A stretch of 64,000 bases of DNA from CAJJDF01 sp965657945. Lineage in GTDB: Bacteria; Bacteroidota; Bacteroidia; Flavobacteriales_D; CAJJDF01. The stretch spans positions 1-64,000 of the forward strand of contig CBFHPW010000001.1 in the NCBI GenBank assembly GCA_965657945.1, read 5' to 3'. This document shows, one piece after another, positions 27,202 through 35,732 of the stretch. The notes beneath the pieces are model-generated. The model worked only from the letters and a program-made list of their open reading frames with translations. It did no database searches and had not been told where the DNA came from. The translations under genes were made by a program, and so were the position numbers. Every line of letters begins with the position of its first letter. Within the stretch, counting starts at the first letter, position 1.

Positions 27202-30200
27202 ATGCAAAATAGAAATATTATATGGGTTTTTACCATATTATTAACACTAGCTTGTCTTTACCAATTGTCCTTTACATGGGTGACAAGTGGCGTAGAGAAA
27301 GAGGCAAAAGAATTCGCTGAATCTGAAGCTTCAATGTATGTTGGAAGTGATTCTTCAGTGAGAGCAACGGTAGGAAATGCTGAATATTTGGTGGCTACAC
27401 AAGAAGAAAGAGACGTGTTTCAAAAAGCTGTTTTGGAAAATTACTTGATTAATAAAACGAATGAATCAGTTTATCCAATTTTTGGACATACCTACAAGTA
27501 TTGTAAAGACAACGAATTGGCAAAAGGGCTAGACCTTGAAGGAGGAATGAGTGTAACGTTGCAAGTTTCAATACCGGATATGGTTTCTAACTTAGCAGGA
27601 AGATACTCTTCAAGAAGTTCTTTTTCTAAGCCTTTTGAAGCAGCATACTCTGTATTTACAACCGCAGAAAATGAAAAAGAATTTGTTGACTTATTTGAAG
27701 CAAAATTCAATGAAATTAATCCAGAAGAGTCGCTTGCTGAGATTTTCAAATTTAAGGATGAAGACGGAAATAAATTGACTAACATTTCCAACGAAGAGGT
27801 TATAGCGATGTTGAGAGAAAAAGCTTCTGGAGCTTTAGATAAAACTGAAACTGTCATTTCATCGAGAGTATCGGGGTTAGGACTTTCTCAACCTTCTATC
27901 CAAAAGAACCAAAGTAAAGGAACGATTACAATTGAGCTGCCTGGAGTTAAGGACAAGGAAAGAGCGAGAAATTTACTTCAAAGTACCGCAAAACTTGAGT
28001 TTTGGCATACCTATAAAAATACAGAAGTAGGGAATGCAGTGTACGAAAAGTTGAATGATATCATTAGTAGAACAATGTATCCTGGTTATTTGGATTCTGT
28101 TGAGAATGCGACAAAAGATACGACTGCCTCAGCTGATTTAGCTTCAGAGAGCGATTCAACAGAAGTAAATGATTCAACCGAGTTAGCTTCAGAAGATTCA
28201 GCTTCAGTAGATCCATTTGCGAACTTAACCGCAGACGAACAACAAGAAATGTTTAGAAAGACAAGTCCTTTGTCTGCTAGATTATATCCTTACGCTGATC
28301 AAGAAAGTCAATGGATGGAAAGTGCCATATTAGGATATGCAAAAATTACAGACACTGCCGAAGTAAACGCTTTCATGAAAATGAGTGTTGTTCAAACTGC
28401 AGTTTCAACCATTTCAAGAGATTTGGCTTTCATGTGGGAATCAAAATCTGCCGGTTCAACAGAAGACGGTACACCATTATTGAACTTATATTTAATAAAA
28501 AAGACGAAAAGTGGTATTCCAGAATTAGATGGAGAGGAAGTGGAGTCGGCAAGACAAGATTTTGATCCGATGACCAGAAAACCGATGGTTTCTTTACAAT
28601 TCAAAAATGCAGGAGCAATTGCTTGGGCGGATTTGACCGAACAAAGTGCGAAAGACGAAACGGGTATCGCAATCACATTGGATAATAAAGTGTTTTCTTC
28701 ACCTGTGGCATCTGGTAAAATTGAAGGAGGAAGAACCCAAATAACAGGAGGCTCTTTTAATGGTGCAGATGGAATAAAAGAAGCGAAGGATTTATCAAAC
28801 ATTTTAAAGGCGGGAGCTCTTCCTGCACCGGCAAAAATTGTTGACGAGTCGGTGGTTGGACCAACTTTGGGTGCAGAAAATGTCCAAGCAGGACTTTGGT
28901 CATTTGCTGGAGCCTTATTGTTGGTTTTGGTTTACATGATTTTTTATTATTCAAAGGCAGGAGCAGTTGCTGATTTAGCCTTGATTACAAATATTTTCTT
29001 CATTTTTGGAACACTTGCCTCGTTAGGAGCTGCACTTACGCTTCCAGGAATTGCAGGTATCGTACTTACTATCGGTATGTCGGTGGATGCTAATGTTCTT
29101 GTATTCGAAAGAATTAGAGAAGAATTGAGAAATGGTAGAGGGAAAAGACAAGCAATTGAGGAAGGTTACTCAAAAGCCCTTTCAGCAATTTTGGATGCAA
29201 ACATTACAACATTGCTTACTGCGATTGTATTGGGTTACTTCGGTCATGGAGCTATCCAAGGATTCGCTATTACGCTTATCATTGGTATTTTTACCTCGTT
29301 ATTCTCAGCACTTATCATTTCAAGATTGATATTCAGTTACATGATCGACAGAAAAAAGGACATTTCTTTTTCTACTGCCATCACAAAGAACTTATTCTTG
29401 AACATGAAAGTTCCTTTTATCAAAAAAAGAAAAGTATTCTACATTATTTCTGGATTAATTATCGCAGGAGGTATTTTCTCCTTGGTTACGAGATCTTTGG
29501 ATTACGGAGTTGAATTTACTGGAGGGAGAACTTACAAAATAAAGTTTGAGAACGAAGTGAATTTCCAAGACGTAAGAGAAAGCCTTGCTGCCTCTTTTGG
29601 AGATATGCCAGAAGTAAAAATGATTGATAACCGATACAAAGCACTGATTACAACTCAATACATGTTGGGAGATAAAACTTCAGAGGGTTCGGCAAAAGTT
29701 GAAACCAAACTAAACGAGGGATTAAAAGACATCAGTGGGTATGAAATCATTGAATCAAGACAAGTTGATTCTAACATTTCAGCTGGATTTAAAACCTCAT
29801 CCATTAAAGCAGTATTGATATCCTTATTGATCATCTTCTTGTACATAGTATTTAGATTTAGAAAATGGCAATTTGGATTGGGAGCCTTGCTAGCCATGTT
29901 CCACGATGTGTTAATTGTATTGTCATTGTTCTCTATTGGATGGGGAAGATTCCCATTTGCCATGGAAATAAACGAAGCATTTATTGCGGCAATTTTAACA
30001 GTAGTAGGATACTCAATTAACGATACAGTAGTGGTATTCGATAGGATAAGAGAATTTCTAACGGATAGAAGAAAGGGAGAGCCGAGAGAAGTTATTAATG
30101 AGGCATTGAACTCCACATTGAGTAGAACGGTGAATACTTCTGTTACTACCTTCCTAGTATTGTTGATTATCTTCTTATTTGGTGGAGATTCAATAAAAGG

Positions 30201-30321
30201 AATGACATTTGCCTTGATGATTGGTGTCGTAGTTGGAACTTATTCATCGTTGTGTATTGCAACCCCTTCTGTTATTGATTTTACCAAATCGTTCAGAAAA
30301 GAGTCGAAAGAAGAGAAATAA
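27202..30321 (+). CDS. secDF: Protein translocase SecD-SecF fusion
   Basis: 1039 residues in one chain, the fused form usual in Bacteroidota. It uses the proton gradient to pull proteins through SecYEG on the periplasmic side. The SecD part has an N-terminal membrane anchor, GLDLEGGMSVTLQV (about 110-123), a periplasmic domain with a Ser/Asp-rich insert (about 305-345), and a membrane part with GMSVDANVLVFERIREEL. The SecF part begins near 735 and contains LDYGVEFTGGRTYKI and GYSINDTVVVFDRIREFL. Both RND-type relay motifs are intact. Followed by a strong terminator at 30344-30372. Confidence 0.95.
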   Translation: MQNRNIIWVFTILLTLACLYQLSFTWVTSGVEKEAKEFAESEASMYVGSDSSVRATVGNAEYLVATQEERDVFQKAVLENYLINKTNESVYPIFGHTYKYCKDNELAKGLDLEGGMSVTLQVSIPDMVSNLAGRYSSRSSFSKPFEAAYSVFTTAENEKEFVDLFEAKFNEINPEESLAEIFKFKDEDGNKLTNISNEEVIAMLREKASGALDKTETVISSRVSGLGLSQPSIQKNQSKGTITIELPGVKDKERARNLLQSTAKLEFWHTYKNTEVGNAVYEKLNDIISRTMYPGYLDSVENATKDTTASADLASESDSTEVNDSTELASEDSASVDPFANLTADEQQEMFRKTSPLSARLYPYADQESQWMESAILGYAKITDTAEVNAFMKMSVVQTAVSTISRDLAFMWESKSAGSTEDGTPLLNLYLIKKTKSGIPELDGEEVESARQDFDPMTRKPMVSLQFKNAGAIAWADLTEQSAKDETGIAITLDNKVFSSPVASGKIEGGRTQITGGSFNGADGIKEAKDLSNILKAGALPAPAKIVDESVVGPTLGAENVQAGLWSFAGALLLVLVYMIFYYSKAGAVADLALITNIFFIFGTLASLGAALTLPGIAGIVLTIGMSVDANVLVFERIREELRNGRGKRQAIEEGYSKALSAILDANITTLLTAIVLGYFGHGAIQGFAITLIIGIFTSLFSALIISRLIFSYMIDRKKDISFSTAITKNLFLNMKVPFIKKRKVFYIISGLIIAGGIFSLVTRSLDYGVEFTGGRTYKIKFENEVNFQDVRESLAASFGDMPEVKMIDNRYKALITTQYMLGDKTSEGSAKVETKLNEGLKDISGYEIIESRQVDSNISAGFKTSSIKAVLISLLIIFLYIVFRFRKWQFGLGALLAMFHDVLIVLSLFSIGWGRFPFAMEINEAFIAAILTVVGYSINDTVVVFDRIREFLTDRRKGEPREVINEALNSTLSRTVNTSVTTFLVLLIIFLFGGDSIKGMTFALMIGVVVGTYSSLCIATPSVIDFTKSFRKESKEEK

Positions 30322-30343
30322 ATTAGTTGATATTTAGTAGCTA

Positions 30344-30372
30344 AGTCCTCTGAGAAATCAGGGGACTTTTTT
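30344..30372 (+). terminator. Rho-independent terminator of secDF
   Basis: A 10-bp stem (AGTCCTCTGA and TCAGGGGACT, one G-T pair) with a GAAA tetraloop is followed by six T residues. It starts 23 bases after the secDF stop codon. Confidence 0.9.
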
Positions 30373-30461
30373 ATTAAATCATGTTTCACTTCGTAACACA
30401 GTTGCCAAACATTTATTACCTTAGTATAAGAAATATTAATTATTGTTGATCTAAAAAAACT

Positions 30462-30755
30462 ATGCTTTCAGCTCCCATTATTATGTTGTTTTTGAACTTA
30501 AGTAGCGGTGAAATATTCATCGTATTTTTGTTTATTCTAATATTTTTTGGTGCAGAGAGTATTCCTAAAATTGCCCGTTCATTTGGTAAGGTTATGTATC
30601 AAATAAAAAATGCAACTGACGACATCAAAAGAGATATCAAGGAATCTACAGATAGTATCAAACAAGATATCATGGATCAGACAGAATCTTCTAATCCTAT
30701 TGCCGAAATGAAAAAAGAGTTGGACGATTCTGTAAAAGATATAAAACTAGATTAA
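30462..30755 (+). CDS. tatA: TatA/TatB-type twin-arginine translocase subunit
   Basis: 97 residues: one N-terminal membrane helix (about 8-27) ending FFGAESIPKIARSFGK, the hinge and amphipathic helix of TatA/Hcf106, then a charged coil with repeated D-I-K-x-D-I/S-I-K units (about 47-97). TatA forms the pore of the twin-arginine pathway for folded proteins. tatC is not in the window. The heptad-like repeat tail is longer and more regular than in E. coli TatA. It is 2 bases from the next gene, so the two are co-transcribed. Confidence 0.85.
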   Translation: MLSAPIIMLFLNLSSGEIFIVFLFILIFFGAESIPKIARSFGKVMYQIKNATDDIKRDIKESTDSIKQDIMDQTESSNPIAEMKKELDDSVKDIKLD

Positions 30756-30757
30756 TT

Positions 30758-31690
30758 ATGGGTTTTTTGTGGCTTATACTGGGACTCACAATCCTAATTT
30801 TTAGTGGTGATTACTTAGTGAAAGGTGCTGTGGGAGCAGCCGAAAAATTTAAAATTTCCCCATTGGTAATCGGTATGACTGTGGTTTCATTTGGTACTTC
30901 AGCGCCAGAATTATTCGTCAGTATAAAAGCCGCTTGGGACGGTTCTCCTGATTTAGCAATAGGAAACGTAATTGGGTCCAATATCGCCAATATCGCGTTA
31001 GTTTTATCAGTCACGGTCTTGATTTTCCCAATAATTGTAGATAGAAATTCAAAAATTATTGACTGGCCAATGATGATGTTTGCGAGTATTTTATTTTATG
31101 TGTTTTCATTGGATAATATGATTTCTTCTTTTGAGGGAGGAATTATGGTTGGCATTTTGTTGATTTTCACATTTTTATTAATCAGAAACTCGAGAAAATT
31201 AAACCTCGATTTGGATGAAGACATTGACGGTACTCCCTCCAATATGTGGTTGACTAGTCTTTATTTGCTTGGTGGATTAGTTGGTCTTAAATTTGGAGCA
31301 GATTGGTTTGTCGCAGGAGCAAAGGATGTTGCTAAATCTTTCGGGATATCAGACAAAGTAATTGGAGTAACAATCGTTGCATTTGGTACGTCCGTTCCAG
31401 AATTGGTGGCCTCTGGTGTTGCCGCTTATCGAAGGCAAACTGATATTTCCCTTGGAAACCTAATAGGGTCGAACATTTTTAATATTTTAATAGTTCTGGG
31501 AATTACCTCTCTCATTAAGCCCATTCAGGTTGCCGAGAGCGTAATGGTTTTTGATATGTATTGGATGTTAGGAATTGCTTTGGCGCTGTATCCCATGATG
31601 TTCATAGGGAAAAAGATGGGTAGAGTTCATGGTGTAATCCTACTGTCAGCCTACATTACCTATATTGTACTTTGTGTTCAGTCTATTTGA
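30758..31690 (+). CDS. Calcium/sodium antiporter (CaCA family, YrbG-like)
   Basis: 310 residues with ten membrane helices in two inverted repeats. Each repeat has the ion-binding signature: GTSAPELFVSIKAAW with GNVIGSNIANI (about 49-78), and GTSVPELVASGVAAY with GNLIGSNIFNI (about 210-240). The acidic loop between the halves (LDLDEDIDG) is short. The protein exchanges Ca2+ for Na+ (or K+/H+) across the inner membrane. It follows tatA by 2 bases. Its 3' end overlaps the convergent lipoprotein gene by 8 bases. Confidence 0.92.
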   Translation: MGFLWLILGLTILIFSGDYLVKGAVGAAEKFKISPLVIGMTVVSFGTSAPELFVSIKAAWDGSPDLAIGNVIGSNIANIALVLSVTVLIFPIIVDRNSKIIDWPMMMFASILFYVFSLDNMISSFEGGIMVGILLIFTFLLIRNSRKLNLDLDEDIDGTPSNMWLTSLYLLGGLVGLKFGADWFVAGAKDVAKSFGISDKVIGVTIVAFGTSVPELVASGVAAYRRQTDISLGNLIGSNIFNILIVLGITSLIKPIQVAESVMVFDMYWMLGIALALYPMMFIGKKMGRVHGVILLSAYITYIVLCVQSI

Positions 31691-32084
31691 GTGGGTTATA
31701 GTTTTGATAATTTACTCCTGAGGTAGAAAAATAGAGTGCTGCATTTTGTGTTTCGATCGGGTATTCCGATGAGCTAAACATATCGCTTGGACATTCTAGA
31801 AAGCTACTATTAGAATTGGAGTATATCATGCTAGAATCATTTTTGTAATAAATTAAAAATCCAATTGCGCCTAGCTTTAAGGCATTGCTAATAGGTGTAG
31901 CTTTGCCAAGTTCTCCTTTGAACTTACGAAGTTGATTTTCATTTAGATAGAAGTTGCCAGAATAATTATGCATCCTAACTTTATAGATTGAGTCAATGTC
32001 AAAATAATCGCCAAGTGATAAGGGACGTTTTGAAGGAGCGCAACTTCCAAGTAAACACAGAACAATTATTGCTCTTCGTTTCAT
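31683..32084 (-). CDS. Small lipoprotein of unknown function
   Basis: 133 residues starting with a lipoprotein signal (AIIVLCLLGSCAPSK; lipobox LGSC, cysteine at residue 15). The mature part is about 118 residues with beta-type patterns and no recognised domain. The ATG overlaps the stop of coaE by 4 bases, suggesting co-translation, and the 3' end overlaps the convergent antiporter gene. Probably attached to the outer membrane. No function can be stated. Confidence 0.75.
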   Translation of the reverse strand: MKRRAIIVLCLLGSCAPSKRPLSLGDYFDIDSIYKVRMHNYSGNFYLNENQLRKFKGELGKATPISNALKLGAIGFLIYYKNDSSMIYSNSNSSFLECPSDMFSSSEYPIETQNAALYFSTSGVNYQNYNPLK

Positions 32085-32671
32085 TTGTTAAGAGTTTTGA
32101 CCACTGCGAGTACTTGAGGTATCAGTAGCTTTTTTCCAGAATTGTCAATCACAAAGTCTGTTAGATTAAGCTTGACTTCATCAGTCCATTGGTTTGTCAT
32201 TCGATTTTCAATTTCCTTCGTGCTTGCTTTGTCTCTGTCTTTTACTCTTGCAATTCGGGTACTTTTTGGTGCTGTTACCAAAATAATTGAGTCTAACTCT
32301 TTGTAAATTCCTGTTTCGAACAAAATGGCAGCCTCTTTGAATACTAATGAAGATGATTGCGCAATTTTCCAAGATTCAAAATCTTTTCCCACTGCGGGAT
32401 GCACAAGTCTGTTGAGTATTTCGAGTTTCTTGGGGTTATTGAATACGATGGTAGCCATTTTTTGACGATCCAATCCGTTTTCGTTGTATAGGTCGTTGCC
32501 GAATTCGTTTTTTATGGCTTTCATTAATTCTTCATTCGAATTAATCAACTCTTTGGCTCGGATGTCTGAGTTGTACACTTGATACCCCATAGAGATAAGA
32601 ATTTTAGCAACTACAGATTTCCCTGAGCCAATTCCTCCTGTTATGCCAATAATTTGTTTCGTTTGTTTCAT
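32081..32671 (-). CDS. coaE: Dephospho-CoA kinase
   Basis: Last step of coenzyme A synthesis, phosphorylating the 3'-hydroxyl of dephospho-CoA. 196 residues of the P-loop kinase fold: GITGGIGSGKSVVAK (about 9-23), SDIRAKEL, LVHPAVG, and the lid/adenine region RIARVKDRDKAS. The start codon directly abuts the T-tract of the hairpin terminator that ends the yajC message (32672-32704). There is therefore almost no room for a leader, and expression must rely on read-through or on a start site inside the hairpin. Followed by a lipoprotein gene with a 4-base overlap. Confidence 0.93.
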   Translation of the reverse strand: MKQTKQIIGITGGIGSGKSVVAKILISMGYQVYNSDIRAKELINSNEELMKAIKNEFGNDLYNENGLDRQKMATIVFNNPKKLEILNRLVHPAVGKDFESWKIAQSSSLVFKEAAILFETGIYKELDSIILVTAPKSTRIARVKDRDKASTKEIENRMTNQWTDEVKLNLTDFVIDNSGKKLLIPQVLAVVKTLNK

Positions 32672-32704
32672 AAAAAAAAGAGTCTTAGGTTAGTAAGACT
32701 CTTT
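32672..32704 (-). terminator. Intrinsic terminator between yajC and coaE
   Basis: On the minus strand an 11-bp perfect stem (AAAGAGTCTTA / TAAGACTCTTT, loop of six) is followed by an unbroken T run that ends exactly at the coaE ATG. It ends the ldh-nusB-DUF1573-yajC transcript, at least partly. Confidence 0.85.
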
Positions 32705-32746
32705 CAAATTTACCCAAAACTTTGTTTGGGACAATTAAATTGATTG

Positions 32747-33067
32747 TTATTTTCTTCCGTTTTGTTGCTGGTGCGCAGCAAAGTCGGTTATCAATGCAGA
32801 TTTCTCAACTTTGACAATGGTACCGCCTTCAACTTTTAGTTTTACCGTAGTGTCCTGAATGGCACTAACAGTTCCATGAAGTCCACCAATAGTAACCACC
32901 TCGGCCCCTACGGCAAGAGCTTCTCTAAATGTTTTCAGTTCTTTCTGTTTTTTTAACTGTGGTCTTATCATGAAGAAATAAAAAACACCAAACATTAAGA
33001 CCAGCATTATAATCATTTGCATTGGGTTACTTTCTCCACCTGGAGCCATCAAAAATAATGTATTCAT
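32747..33067 (-). CDS. yajC: Preprotein translocase subunit YajC
   Basis: 106 residues with a short polar start, one membrane helix (about 18-36: MIIMLVLMFGVFYFFMIRPQ), then the soluble YajC domain with KELKTFREALAVGAEVVTIG (about 42-61) and a small beta-barrel. YajC associates with SecDF-SecYEG. In the leftward operon behind nusB and a DUF1573 gene, an order I recall from other Flavobacteriia. A glycine-rich or basic tail is absent and the protein ends QQNGRK. secDF itself lies 3.6 kb away on the other strand. Confidence 0.93.
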   Translation of the reverse strand: MNTLFLMAPGGESNPMQMIIMLVLMFGVFYFFMIRPQLKKQKELKTFREALAVGAEVVTIGGLHGTVSAIQDTTVKLKVEGGTIVKVEKSALITDFAAHQQQNGRK

Positions 33068-33079
33068 AGTTTTCTTTTT

Positions 33080-33511
33080 TTAATTTTGGTTGGGACCCAC
33101 AACCGTCCCAGTTAATTTTATTTTAGTATCGGCAGGTTGGGTATTTGCCGTAATGGTAATGAATTTTGTGTTGTCGCCCACTCTTCCTTCGGTATTAAAT
33201 ACAATGTCTACGGTGCCGCTTTCGCCTCTTAAGACCGGTTGCTTTGGCCAGTTCTTTGCTATTGTGCATCCGCAACTTCCATTGATATCGGCAATCACAA
33301 GCGGTCCTTTTCCGATGTTCTTGAAACGAAAGGTTTTTCTTATCTCAGCACCTTCAATCACGGTTCCAAAATCAAATTCAGTTTCCTCCAATTCTATTAC
33401 TGGTGGATTTTTCATTTCAATAATGTCCGTAAAGTTTTCTTCTGTAATTTCTGTGTTGCCACATGACAGAAGAAGTAGGGGAGAAAATAGAGCTAGGATA
33501 ATACTTTTCAT
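33080..33511 (-). CDS. DUF1573 lipoprotein
   Basis: 143 residues. A lipoprotein signal peptide (LALFSPLLLLSCGN, cysteine at residue 17) is followed by a DUF1573 domain: FDFGTVIEGAEIRKTFRFKN, then GSCGCTIAKNWP with the conserved CGC, and FNTEGRVG. The fold is an Ig-like (ASPM/SPD-2/Hydin-like) beta-sandwich. These proteins are frequent in Bacteroidota envelopes, but their role is not established. It starts 2 bases after nusB ends and ends 12 bases before yajC starts, so it belongs to the same operon. Confidence 0.88.
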   Translation of the reverse strand: MKSIILALFSPLLLLSCGNTEITEENFTDIIEMKNPPVIELEETEFDFGTVIEGAEIRKTFRFKNIGKGPLVIADINGSCGCTIAKNWPKQPVLRGESGTVDIVFNTEGRVGDNTKFITITANTQPADTKIKLTGTVVGPNQN

Positions 33512-33513
33512 TC

Positions 33514-34479
33514 TTATTTCGGTATTGATTTATTCATTAAACCTCTTCCAGTTTTATTTATTTTACCCTCTTCTTTTAATTTTGCAAAAATCTTATCCAA
33601 TAATCCGTTTATAAAGCCCTTACTTTTTGGAGTGCTGTAAAACTTGGAGATTTCTATGTACTCGTTCATGGTAACTTTTACCGGAATAGAAGGGAAGTCA
33701 ATTGCCTCAATCAGTGCCATTCTCATCAAAATAACATCTGTCTTGGCTAACCTGTCTACGTCCCAGTTTTTGGTTTGAGCCGTAATTAAGTCTTCCAATT
33801 CATCTTCTTTCTGGATGGTATGCCTAAATAATACTTTGGCGTATTCTTCGTCCGTTTCATCTTTGAATAAAGGACTCAACCCTTCTATTCCAGAATCACT
33901 TTCGCTCATCGTTTCAAGTGTTTTTATCACTGCCATTGCCACAATGTCCAGGTCATCATTCCAGAATATGCTGTTGTCTTCAAGAACTTCGTGCAGCAAC
34001 TCGTTGTTGATTACGAATCTTTTGAAAATGGTAATCAAAAATTCTTTGTCCTCTTCAAAAGAATCCCCACCACTATTCATGTACTCTTTGTATTCTTCTG
34101 AGTTCCTTAATTCTTTGAAAATCTGACTAATTACGGTAAAGGCTGCATCTGATCTCCACTGAATTTTCATGTTGTCGATGTCTTTCTTGAGTTGACTATT
34201 TTGATTCAATAAAGCAAAAGCTTTGTTGTGAACCAATTTCATGTTGGGATTTAAGTCATCTTCTGTCGGGCGTAGCTTGGTTTTTGCATTTTCAATTTTT
34301 TCTTCCGAAACATTTTTTATCTCGTTGAAAACTGAAAGTAGTGTCACGTACAATTCGTACACTTTGTTCAGGCTGAATAGGAGTTCTTTTTCTCCTTTGT
34401 CCAATTCTTTGTTGTTGGAGAAAATATAGGCGTACAATGCCAAGAAGGTTTTTATTCGTATATGTCTTCTAGATAGCAT
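33514..34479 (-). CDS. nusB: Transcription antitermination factor NusB, long form
   Basis: 321 residues, about twice the usual bacterial NusB. The first ~200 residues hold an all-helical lineage-specific extension beginning LSRRHIRIKTFLALYAY. The C-terminal ~110 residues form the canonical NusB fold (LAKTDVILMRMALIEA, IPVKVTMNEYIEISKFY, KGFINGLLDKI). NusB with NusE binds boxA and promotes antitermination on rRNA operons. The long form is normal for Bacteroidota. Start and stop codons overlap with ldh upstream (1 base), indicating coupling. Confidence 0.92.
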   Translation of the reverse strand: MLSRRHIRIKTFLALYAYIFSNNKELDKGEKELLFSLNKVYELYVTLLSVFNEIKNVSEEKIENAKTKLRPTEDDLNPNMKLVHNKAFALLNQNSQLKKDIDNMKIQWRSDAAFTVISQIFKELRNSEEYKEYMNSGGDSFEEDKEFLITIFKRFVINNELLHEVLEDNSIFWNDDLDIVAMAVIKTLETMSESDSGIEGLSPLFKDETDEEYAKVLFRHTIQKEDELEDLITAQTKNWDVDRLAKTDVILMRMALIEAIDFPSIPVKVTMNEYIEISKFYSTPKSKGFINGLLDKIFAKLKEEGKINKTGRGLMNKSIPK

Positions 34480-35570
34480 TAAAAAGAGAGTTTTATTTTT
34501 CCTATTTGTTCGATTCTTTCTTCAGCCATTTTGTTTGCAGCTAGGTAAGTTGGAATGTTTTCTTTTTCCGCTTTATCAAATATCGCCAAGGTAGTGTTGT
34601 AAATGTCTTTTGTTAAATCCATTACTCTTTCTTTGTCGTAACCTGTCACTTCAAAAAAGCAATTGATCACACCTCCGGCATTAATCAAATAATCTGGAGC
34701 ATAGGTAATTCCCATTTCCCTACACATTTCCCCGTGCTTTACCTCGTCTTGTAACTGATTGTTGGCAGCACCCGCTATGATTTTACACTTAAGTTTGTCC
34801 AAAGTATCGTCATTGACGGTTGCTCCCAAAGCACAAGGAGAATAAATGTCTACATCCAAATCGTAAATATCTTCGGGAGCCACTACGGTAACTTTATATT
34901 CTTTAGCTATTCTGTCTAAAGTTGGCTGATAAATGTCTGTTACAAAAATTTCTGCACCTTCTTTTTCTAGAAATTGGATTAAGTATTCGCCTACGTGTCC
35001 AGCGCCTTGCACAGATATTTTTTTTCCTTTTAAACTATCGTTACCGTAAGTTTTTTTTGCGGCAGCTTTCATTCCCATGTACACTCCATAGGCTGTCACT
35101 GGCGAAGGGTCTCCACTTTTTCCTGGCAATCCACTTACGTGGTTGGTTTCCATGTTTACCCATGTCATTTCTCTTGGAGACACACCCACATCTTCTGCAG
35201 TAATGTATTTTCCGCCCAAGCTATTCACAAATTTCCCAAACCTTCGGAAAAGGGCTTCGGATTTATCTGTGTGTGGATTTGCAATAATCACTGCTTTACC
35301 ACCACCTAAGTTCAATCCAGAAATCGCAGACTTGTAAGTCATTCCTCTCGATAATCTAAGAACGTCATTCAGTGCCTCTGCTTCGCTTCCGTAATTCCAC
35401 ATTCTTGTTCCTCCCAAAGAAGGGCCTAGTGTTGTATTATGAATTGCAATAATTGCCTTTAAACCAGATTCTTTGTCATTACAGAACACAACTTGTTCGT
35501 GCCCCATCATTTCCATTCTGTTCAAAAGGAACCCATGTTCTTGAGCTTTTTCAGCTACTATATTTTCCAT
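34479..35570 (-). CDS. ldh: Leucine (branched-chain) dehydrogenase
   Basis: NAD-dependent oxidative deamination of leucine, valine or isoleucine to the 2-oxoacid. 363 residues of the Glu/Leu/Phe/Val dehydrogenase family. The substrate site has GGTRMWNY, MTYKSAISGLNLGGGK with the catalytic lysine at 80 and a second at 92, and TAEDVGVSPREM. The Rossmann motif is VQGAGHVGEYL. Lys80 and the overall length match Bacillus leucine dehydrogenase. First gene of the leftward operon with nusB. A -7 promoter element lies at 35596-35603, and the divergent neighbour is an ABC exporter. Confidence 0.9.
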   Translation of the reverse strand: MENIVAEKAQEHGFLLNRMEMMGHEQVVFCNDKESGLKAIIAIHNTTLGPSLGGTRMWNYGSEAEALNDVLRLSRGMTYKSAISGLNLGGGKAVIIANPHTDKSEALFRRFGKFVNSLGGKYITAEDVGVSPREMTWVNMETNHVSGLPGKSGDPSPVTAYGVYMGMKAAAKKTYGNDSLKGKKISVQGAGHVGEYLIQFLEKEGAEIFVTDIYQPTLDRIAKEYKVTVVAPEDIYDLDVDIYSPCALGATVNDDTLDKLKCKIIAGAANNQLQDEVKHGEMCREMGITYAPDYLINAGGVINCFFEVTGYDKERVMDLTKDIYNTTLAIFDKAEKENIPTYLAANKMAEERIEQIGKIKLSF

Positions 35571-35595
35571 GATTGATAAATTTATTTAAGGAGTA

Positions 35596-35603
35596 CAAAA
35601 TTA
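35596..35603 (-). promoter_or_regulatory. Probable -7 element of the ldh-nusB-yajC operon
   Basis: TAATTTTG on the minus strand matches TAnnTTTG, 25 bases before the ldh start codon. The upstream TTG is not evident, so only half the promoter is supported. Confidence 0.5.
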
Positions 35604-35719
35604 CGATTATTATTTATTTTTTTGGACTTTAATTTCGAATTAAAAGTTTCCCCTTTTCAATCGAGTTTTTTGTCAATGAAAACATGTTTCTTTTGACGAA
35701 ATTGTAAGTATTAAAAACT

Positions 35720-35727
35720 TATCTTTG
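35720..35727 (+). promoter_or_regulatory. -7 element immediately before the ABC exporter gene
   Basis: TATCTTTG at 35720-35727 matches TAnnTTTG. A TTG is found 24 bases upstream within TTTTGACG. The ATG at 35733 starts only 5 bases later, so transcription should begin at or just inside the start codon (leaderless message). Confidence 0.6.
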
Positions 35728-35732
35728 TCCCG

